Positions 59,048 through 64,000 of a stretch of 64,000 nucleotides of DNA are shown here, piece after piece; position 1 is the first letter of the stretch, and every line of letters starts with the position of its first letter. A model generated the notes under the pieces. That model saw nothing but the letters and a program-made list of their open reading frames with translations, searched no databases and was not told the DNA's origin. The position numbers and the translations under genes were made by a program. This DNA is from Bradyrhizobium liaoningense (GTDB lineage Bacteria; Pseudomonadota; Alphaproteobacteria; Rhizobiales; Xanthobacteraceae), in NCBI RefSeq assembly GCF_018130785.1, contig NZ_JAFCJT010000006.1, positions 124,001 through 188,000 on the forward strand, in the 5' to 3' direction.

Positions 59048-59632
59048 ATGTCCATAGGTCAGAACTTGCCCAACATTACGATCGGTTATTCCCGGGGACG
59101 GCTGCTGATCTTTTTCGGCGTCGGTCTGTTGCTGACGCTGCTCTGTGCTGCGCTCGCATTCATGTGGCAGCAAGGCAAGAACATCACCACGTTCCAGGTC
59201 GCAGCCTGCTATGTCGGCGCGGTGTTTTTCGGCCTTGGCACCTGCAGGATGCTCTCGAGGTTGATCTCCGCCAGGTCGCCGGTCGTCTTCATCAGCCGTG
59301 TCGGCATTCGCGACACGAGGCTCGCCGACGAGACCATCGCCTGGAGTTCCGTGCGGAAGATACTGATGTGGGAGCGTCGCACGCAGAAGTTCGTGGTGCT
59401 CAAACTCGACCCTCTTGTTGCCGGGCGTTTCTCCGGAGGATTTCTGACGCGCGCCGTGTCGCGGATGAACAAGGCGCTTGGCGCTGACGGCGTGATCGTC
59501 AATGCAGGCGGCCTGACCATGGACGTCGAGACATTGCTCGAGACCTGCAAGCAATATTGGGGGGCCGGACGACCTGCCCATTCGGGCCACTCCATACCGG
59601 AGCCTGAACCGGAGCCCGAGGCTGTCAGCTAA
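59048..59632 (+). CDS. STM3941-like membrane protein, copy 2
   Basis: 194 aa. Two membrane helices (LLIFFGVGLLLTLLCAALAF; VAACYVGAVFFGLGTCRMLS) then a PH-like domain beginning SPVVFISRVGIRDTRLADET, closely matching PVVIVTPYGIRDLRIGNEFL of the 210-aa protein at 50345. The C-terminus is a short acidic Pro-Glu repeat (PEPEPEPEA). The paralogues differ in their N-termini. The function is unknown. The 59633-59890 gap that follows shows no ORF or repeat. Confidence 0.7.
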   Translation: MSIGQNLPNITIGYSRGRLLIFFGVGLLLTLLCAALAFMWQQGKNITTFQVAACYVGAVFFGLGTCRMLSRLISARSPVVFISRVGIRDTRLADETIAWSSVRKILMWERRTQKFVVLKLDPLVAGRFSGGFLTRAVSRMNKALGADGVIVNAGGLTMDVETLLETCKQYWGAGRPAHSGHSIPEPEPEPEAVS

Positions 59633-59890
59633 GCAGCGGGGAATCCCTGGCATCGGGTAAGATGCTGCACATCGCAGTGTCGGACGAAGTAGGCACAGGC
59701 CCGATTGCCAGGTTGCCTTGGATCAGCCTTAGTCGCCGTCGGACCATGAAGGTTCAATCCTCGCGGCCCAGGGAACTCGGTGCTGATTCCGGCGACATTT
59801 GTCGCGGTTCATCAATGTGATAGCCTTCACAGACAACTGCATTTCGAAGTCGTAAGCTGATCCGTCTTTGCAAGTTTGTGGAGCCCGGCT

Positions 59891-61432
59891 ATGGGCGAAA
59901 TTCGTAACTTCAGATCCGGAAATCATGACGAGCCGCCTCCACACGGCTCGATGCCTCGTCGTCTCGCGGCAATCATCGTCGGTGATATCGCGTCCTACAG
60001 CCGCTTGATGCAGGCCGACGAGGAAGGCACGCATGTCCGCGTCAAGCGGATCGAGCGGGATCTCATCCAGCCCAGCATCGTCGAACACCATGGAGCGCTG
60101 GTGAAGACGACGGGCGATGGCTTCATCGCGATCTTCGACAGCCCCGTCGAGGCCGTTCGCTGCAGCATCGTCATCCAGCAGAATCTCGTCGGGCGCAACG
60201 CTACGCTTCCGAAGGACTCCCGGATCGAATACCGGATCGGCGTCAATCTGGGCGACGTCATCGTAGAGCCGGACGATATCTACGGCGACGGCGTCAACAT
60301 CGCCACGCGTATCGAGGGTATCGCCGAGCCCGGTCAGGTCTATATCTCGGGCGCGATCTACGAGCAGATCAAGCACAAGGTGGTGTGCGGCTATGAGTCG
60401 CTCGGGGACCGCAAGGTCAAGAACATCACCGATCCGGTCCGGGTCTATCGCGTTCTGCCGGACGCGGATGCTGTCGCGAGGACGCGAGGACGGCGCGAGA
60501 ATATCCTGATCTTCCTTCTGGGCGTCACGCTCCTCGTGATCGCTTCCGGCGTGCTGTGGTATCTGCTGGCGCAACCGTCGGGCAGGGTGAACGAGCAGGC
60601 CGCCGCGCCGACTGTTGCTCCGGTGGCATCACCGAGCCCGCAACCTCCACCGCGAGACGCAGCGACACAGGCGCCGCAGCCGTCTCCTTCATTGGCGGCA
60701 TCATCGCCATCGCCCGCTCCGGCACCGAGTCAAGCACCCAGCCCGTCGGCCACGCCGCTCCGCGAGCCCGAGATGATCGCCATCCGCGGCGGCAGCTTCG
60801 CGATGGGAAGCAATGACGACCCGACCGAACGTCCCGTCCATCAGGTCACGGTCAAGCCGTTCTCGGTCGGGAAATATCCGGTGACCGTGAAGGAATGGAA
60901 CGAATGCGCGGCTGCAAAGGCGTGCGGTTTCACCGCCAACGGCAAGGACGATGCGCCGATCACCAATGTGAGCTGGACCGACGCGAAGCAATATGCGGCC
61001 TGGCTCGCGCAGGCGACGAAGAAGCCTTACCGGCTTCCGAGCGAAGCCGAATGGGAATACGCCGCGCGCGGCGGTACGCAGACGAAATATTGGTGGGGCG
61101 ACAAGCTCCAGCCAGGCATGGCCGGATGCAAGGATTGCGGTGACCTCGCTGCGGAGCAGCCGGCGAAGGTCGGCAGCTTCAAGCCGAATCCGTTCGGCCT
61201 CCACGACATGGGTGGCGGTGTCGATCAGTGGGTCGAGGACTGCTGGCGCAGGACCTATCAGGGCGCACCCGGTGACGGCTCGGCATGGACCGGCGCGGAC
61301 TGCTCGTCGCATGTCCTGCGCTCGGGTTCATGGAAGAACGATTCGAGATATGTGAGGCCGTCCAACCGCGATGGCTACGATACCAATGTCCGTTATCCGA
61401 CGCATGGATTCCGCGTTGCTCTAAGTCCTTAA
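59891..61432 (+). CDS. Class III nucleotidyl cyclase fused to a formylglycine-generating-enzyme-like domain
   Basis: 513 aa from ATG 59891 (GGAG upstream). The N-terminal cyclase (about 20-190) has the metal Asp in AAIIVGDIASYSRLM, KTTGDGFIAIFDSPVEAV, and IYGDGVNIATRIEGIAEPGQ. A membrane helix (about 210-230: ILIFLLGVTLLVIASGVLWY) follows, then a Pro/Ser/Ala-rich linker of about 60 residues, then an FGE/SUMF1-like domain (about 290-513) with GGSFAMGSNDDPTERPVHQV, RLPSEAEWEYAARGG and GSWKNDSRYVRPSN. The redox/copper Cys pair of true FGE is absent. A cytoplasmic cyclase with a periplasmic sensor-like domain is likely. Confidence 0.88.
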   Translation: MGEIRNFRSGNHDEPPPHGSMPRRLAAIIVGDIASYSRLMQADEEGTHVRVKRIERDLIQPSIVEHHGALVKTTGDGFIAIFDSPVEAVRCSIVIQQNLVGRNATLPKDSRIEYRIGVNLGDVIVEPDDIYGDGVNIATRIEGIAEPGQVYISGAIYEQIKHKVVCGYESLGDRKVKNITDPVRVYRVLPDADAVARTRGRRENILIFLLGVTLLVIASGVLWYLLAQPSGRVNEQAAAPTVAPVASPSPQPPPRDAATQAPQPSPSLAASSPSPAPAPSQAPSPSATPLREPEMIAIRGGSFAMGSNDDPTERPVHQVTVKPFSVGKYPVTVKEWNECAAAKACGFTANGKDDAPITNVSWTDAKQYAAWLAQATKKPYRLPSEAEWEYAARGGTQTKYWWGDKLQPGMAGCKDCGDLAAEQPAKVGSFKPNPFGLHDMGGGVDQWVEDCWRRTYQGAPGDGSAWTGADCSSHVLRSGSWKNDSRYVRPSNRDGYDTNVRYPTHGFRVALSP

Positions 61433-61449
61433 GTGGTGGAGTCATTTCG

Positions 61450-61896
61450 ATGCAGATCATTCGTGGCGCTGCCCTGGCGGCGGCGCTTGCATTGCTCCCA
61501 GGCGTCGCCTATCCGCAGGGCAAGACCGCTCCCAAGGACGCCAAGCTTTATTTCATCACGCCACGTGACGGGCAGAAGGTTCGCGGCGGGTTCTGGGTTC
61601 GGTTCGGCTTGCGCAATATGGGCGTGACGCACGCCGGCGACGACTACCAGAACGCCGGCCATCATCATTTGTTGGTCGACGTCAACGATCCCATCGATTC
61701 CAAGGAGCCAATCCCGCAGGACAAGTCGCACCTGCACTTTGGGGCGGGGCAGACCGAAACCCAGCTCGAACTTCCACCCGGAACGCACACGCTGCAACTG
61801 GTGCTGGGCGACGCGAAGCACTATCCGTTCGAGCCGCCCGTCATATCGGAGAAGATCACCATACGTGTCAGGCAGCCGGCCGAGCGCGGTAGATGA
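61450..61896 (+). CDS. DUF4399 periplasmic protein
   Basis: 148 aa from ATG 61450. Signal peptide MQIIRGAALAAALALLPGVA cut near AYPQG. The mature core VYFITPRDGQKVRGG-like segment (KLYFITPRDGQKVRGGFWVR), NAGHHHLLVDV, KSHLHFGAGQTETQLELPPG and GTHTLQLVLGDAKHYPFEPP is DUF4399. His-rich (HHHLL, HLHF), so metal binding is possible but unproven. It lies 17 bp after the cyclase fusion; the two may be cotranscribed. Its stop abuts the korB stop. Confidence 0.85.
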   Translation: MQIIRGAALAAALALLPGVAYPQGKTAPKDAKLYFITPRDGQKVRGGFWVRFGLRNMGVTHAGDDYQNAGHHHLLVDVNDPIDSKEPIPQDKSHLHFGAGQTETQLELPPGTHTLQLVLGDAKHYPFEPPVISEKITIRVRQPAERGR

Positions 61897-62952
61897 TCAC
61901 CGCAGGCTGGCGTTGATCTTGTCCAGCACCGCCGAGCCCGGGCACAGCGTGTCCGCCTCCAGCGCGTTGAGTGGCGTCTCGACCGTGTCGAGATGCTCGT
62001 GCAGGTCTTCCGCATCAGGATCGACGTAGAGCAGACCGGTGACGATCTGTCCCTTGGCGGCGTGCTTCTGGAGGAAGGTCTGGGCGCCGAGGCGGTCGTG
62101 CGGGTCGTAATCCGCGTCGATCTTGCGTAGCGCGATCTTGCTGCCGTCGTGCTGCTCGACCATCTGCACCGTTCCCGGCGCGTAATCGACGGCGATGGGA
62201 TCGCGCCCGACCAGCACGTCGAGCCGGTTCACGGCGTCATTGTGCTCGCGCACATAATCGAAGCTCTTGGTCGAACCGGCGTGGTTGTTGAAGGCGATGC
62301 AGGGGCTGATGACGTCGATGAAGGACGCGCCCTTGTGGCGGATCGCGGCGGCGATCAGCGGCACGAGCTGGGTCTTGTCGCCCGAGAACGAGCGCGCGAC
62401 GAAGGTGGCTCCGAGTTGCAGCGCGATCGCGACGAGGTCGATCGCGTTGTCGGTGTTGGTGACGCCCTTCTTGGACTTCGAGCCGCGGTCGGCGGTTGCC
62501 GAGAACTGGCCCTTGGTCAGGCCGTAGACGCCGTTGTTCTCGACGATATAGGTCATGTTGACGCCGCGCCGGATCGAATGCGCGAACTGGCCGAAGCCGA
62601 TCGAGGCGGAGTCGCCGTCGCCGGAGACGCCGAGATAGATCAGATCGCGGTTGGCGAGGTTGGCGCCGGTCAAGACCGACGGCATGCGGCCGTGCACGGA
62701 GTTGAAGCCGTGCGAATTGCCGAGGAAGTAGTCCGGCGTCTTCGAGGAGCAGCCGATGCCGGATATCTTCGCAACCCTGTGCGGCTCGATCGAGAGCTCG
62801 TAGCACGCCTCGATGATCGAGGCCGTGATGGAATCGTGACCGCAGCCGGCGCACAGCGTCGAGATCTTGCCCTCGTAGTCGCGGTGCGTGTAGCCGAGCT
62901 CGTTCTTCTTCAGGCCCGGATGATGGAATTTCGGCTTTGCAATATAGGTCAT
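61897..62952 (-). CDS. korB: 2-oxoacid:ferredoxin oxidoreductase subunit beta
   Basis: 351 aa from ATG 62952 (AGGTGATCC upstream); the frame upstream runs through a repeat and is not coding. The thiamine-diphosphate subunit shows LCAGCGHDSITASIIEACYE, ISGIGCSSKTPDYFL, VSGDGDSASIGFGQFAHSI (GDG...N motif) and NNGVYGLTKGQFSAT. It decarboxylates 2-oxoglutarate (or another 2-oxo acid) to the CoA ester, reducing ferredoxin. It is paired with korA upstream, separated by a 125-bp palindromic repeat. Confidence 0.93.
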   Translation of the reverse strand: MTYIAKPKFHHPGLKKNELGYTHRDYEGKISTLCAGCGHDSITASIIEACYELSIEPHRVAKISGIGCSSKTPDYFLGNSHGFNSVHGRMPSVLTGANLANRDLIYLGVSGDGDSASIGFGQFAHSIRRGVNMTYIVENNGVYGLTKGQFSATADRGSKSKKGVTNTDNAIDLVAIALQLGATFVARSFSGDKTQLVPLIAAAIRHKGASFIDVISPCIAFNNHAGSTKSFDYVREHNDAVNRLDVLVGRDPIAVDYAPGTVQMVEQHDGSKIALRKIDADYDPHDRLGAQTFLQKHAAKGQIVTGLLYVDPDAEDLHEHLDTVETPLNALEADTLCPGSAVLDKINASLR

Positions 62953-62973
62953 CGGATCACCTGCTAATTCAGG

Positions 62974-63098
62974 CCCGTCATGGCCGGGCTTGTCCCGGCC
63001 ATCCACGTCTTGGCGGCAAGGAAGAAAGGCGTGGATGCCCGGGCATAGGCGAGCGGAAGCGACGCCGTCCTTAGGACGGCTCTGCCCGGGCATGACGG
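62974..63098. repeat. Palindromic intergenic repeat between korA and korB
   Basis: The outer arms CCGTCATG/CATGACGG enclose CCGGGCTTGTCCCGG, an inverted ATCCACGTC/GGCGTGGAT pair, GCCGTCC-TTA-GGACGGC (63064-63080) and TGCCCGGGCA (63083-63092). The mosaic matches the short palindromic elements common in Bradyrhizobium intergenic DNA (recalled, not searched). Confidence 0.75.
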
Positions 63099-63118
63099 AG
63101 GAGAGAGCAAGATGTTGT

Positions 63119-64000
63119 TCATGACACGGCCTTGCGGAGCGGGGTCACCTTGAGGTGATCCTGGTGGTCGCCAATGGCTTTTGCGATGAAACGGGCGGTG
63201 ATCGGGCTGCCGTCATAATGCACGATCGGCACGAGGCGCACCGGGTCGATGCCGTTCTCATTGACGATGAGCTGACGGAGCTGGGCGTCGCGGTTCTGTT
63301 CGACCACGTAGACGAAGTCGTGCTCGGCGAGGAAGCTCGCCACGCTCGAGTGGAACGGGAAGGCGCGGATGCGCAGGCGGTCGAGCTGATGTCCGCGTGC
63401 TTCCAGCAGGCCGATCGCCTCGTCCATCGCGGGCGAGGTCGAGCCGAAATAGATCACGCCGTATTTGGTCGGCCGTTCCGCGTTGGCCTGGAGCGGGCGC
63501 GGGACCAGGTCCTGCGCGGTCTCGAACTTGCGCACCAGCCGCTGCATGTTGTCGGCATAGACCGAGCCTTCCTCGGAGTAACGCGCATAGCGGTCGCGCG
63601 AGGTGCCGCGGGTGAAATAGGAGCCCTTGGTCGGATGCGTGCCGGGATAGGTGCGGTAGGGAATGCCGTCCCCGTCGACGTCGAGATAGCGGCCGAAGTC
63701 GCGACCTTCCTCCAGCATCTCCGCGGTCATCACCTTGCCGCGGTCATACTGTTTGGCGTCGTCCCACTTCAGCGGGCGGCAGAGACGGTGGTTCATCCCG
63801 ATGTCGAGGTCGAGCATCAGGAAGATCGTGGTCTGCAGCCGCTCGGCAAGATCGAATGCTGCTGACGCGAACTCGAAGGCCTCAGCCGGATCTTCCGGGA
63901 ACAGCAGCACGTGCTTGGTGTCGCCGTGCGAAGCATAGGCGCAGGCGATGATGTCGCATTGCTGGGTGCGGGTCGGCATGCCGGTCGAGGGACCGGCGCG
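63119..64000 (-). CDS. korA: 2-oxoacid:ferredoxin oxidoreductase subunit alpha (5' part outside window)
   Basis: The frame stays open to the right edge, where RAGPSTGMPTRTQQCD, an internal KorA/PorA motif, is visible; the ATG at 63979 inside this motif is not the start. Downstream come CDIIACAYASHGDTKHVLLF, DPAEAFEFASAAFDLAERLQ, DLDIGMNHRLC and DFVYVVEQNRDAQLRQLIVN. It forms the heterodimer with KorB and binds CoA and 2-oxo acid. The gamma-type domain should lie beyond the window. Confidence 0.92.
   Translation of the reverse strand, partial: RAGPSTGMPTRTQQCDIIACAYASHGDTKHVLLFPEDPAEAFEFASAAFDLAERLQTTIFLMLDLDIGMNHRLCRPLKWDDAKQYDRGKVMTAEMLEEGRDFGRYLDVDGDGIPYRTYPGTHPTKGSYFTRGTSRDRYARYSEEGSVYADNMQRLVRKFETAQDLVPRPLQANAERPTKYGVIYFGSTSPAMDEAIGLLEARGHQLDRLRIRAFPFHSSVASFLAEHDFVYVVEQNRDAQLRQLIVNENGIDPVRLVPIVHYDGSPITARFIAKAIGDHQDHLKVTPLRKAVS

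Noticed and set aside
61285..61449. N-terminal extension of the DUF4399 protein into the cyclase gene
   Set aside because: A signal peptide starts exactly at ATG 61450; the extension overlaps the fusion gene in another frame.
62953..63093. N-terminal extension of korB through the repeat
   Set aside because: The extension is translated repeat sequence; a good ribosome site precedes ATG 62952 and the family N-terminus starts there.

Overview
The window is high-GC (about 64% by eye), densely packed alphaproteobacterial chromosome. Gene content and protein character point to Bradyrhizobium or a close Nitrobacteraceae relative: FlgN/FlgK/FlgL flagellar genes, a PE-LIG-POL LigD beside ku, a transaldolase-glucose-6-phosphate isomerase fusion, a trehalose/GlgE-type alpha-glucan cluster, PrkA-YeaH-SpoVR, and GGAAC-N16/17-(C/G)GTT promoters of the EcfG general-stress type. 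The species call is inference; no rRNA or tRNA gene is present to anchor it.

Layout. 1-5.3 kb: end of a flagellar hook/junction operon (flgD'-flgE-hyp-flgN-like-flgK-flgL). 5.3-7.6 kb, minus strand: an acyl-CoA-ligase-like enzyme and upp. 7.7-11.2 kb, minus strand: nine small, mostly unknown genes plus a DapA-like protein that lacks the Schiff-base lysine. 11.5-19.9 kb, plus strand: kdpFABCDE, a high-affinity K+ pump and its sensor pair, preceded by micro-ORFs. A 17-bp element built on an 11-bp direct repeat (TATG..TAT) lies in front of kdp and in front of each of the three small-gene operons to its left. I read it as a candidate KdpE operator, which would make 7.7-19.9 kb one K+-limitation regulon.

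19.9-24.4 kb: ku and ligD diverge from overlapping, symmetrical EcfG-like promoters (NHEJ repair); a DUF3309 microprotein and a polyhydroxyalkanoate-system protein follow. 24.4-38.4 kb, minus strand: a compact operon glgE-like, treS-maltokinase, glgB, glgX, treZ, treY. malQ and a GH15 glucoamylase/trehalase are divergent from it. Together these make, branch, trim and convert alpha-glucan and trehalose. The glgE-like product is unusual: it keeps the fold signature and the nucleophile Asp but has lost the acid/base Glu, the invariant RxD Arg and most of the maltose-1-phosphate binding loop.

42.5-50.0 kb, minus strand: tal-pgi, gnd, zwf, pgl, gntK and a HAD phosphatase form a pentose-phosphate/gluconate operon. 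50.3-56.0 kb: a membrane-anchored STM3941-like protein, then prkA-yeaH-spoVR behind a good EcfG-like promoter. 56.2-61.9 kb: assorted small genes, including an ArsR-SRPBCC pair with two clean operator palindromes, a second STM3941-like paralogue, and a class III cyclase fused through a membrane segment and Pro-rich linker to a formylglycine-generating-enzyme-like domain. 61.9-64.0 kb, minus strand: korB and the 3' part of korA (2-oxoacid:ferredoxin oxidoreductase), separated by a palindromic intergenic repeat.

No insertion sequence, prophage, CRISPR array, tRNA or rRNA gene was seen. The most promising undescribed biology is the putative KdpE-controlled small-protein regulon and the active-site-altered GlgE.
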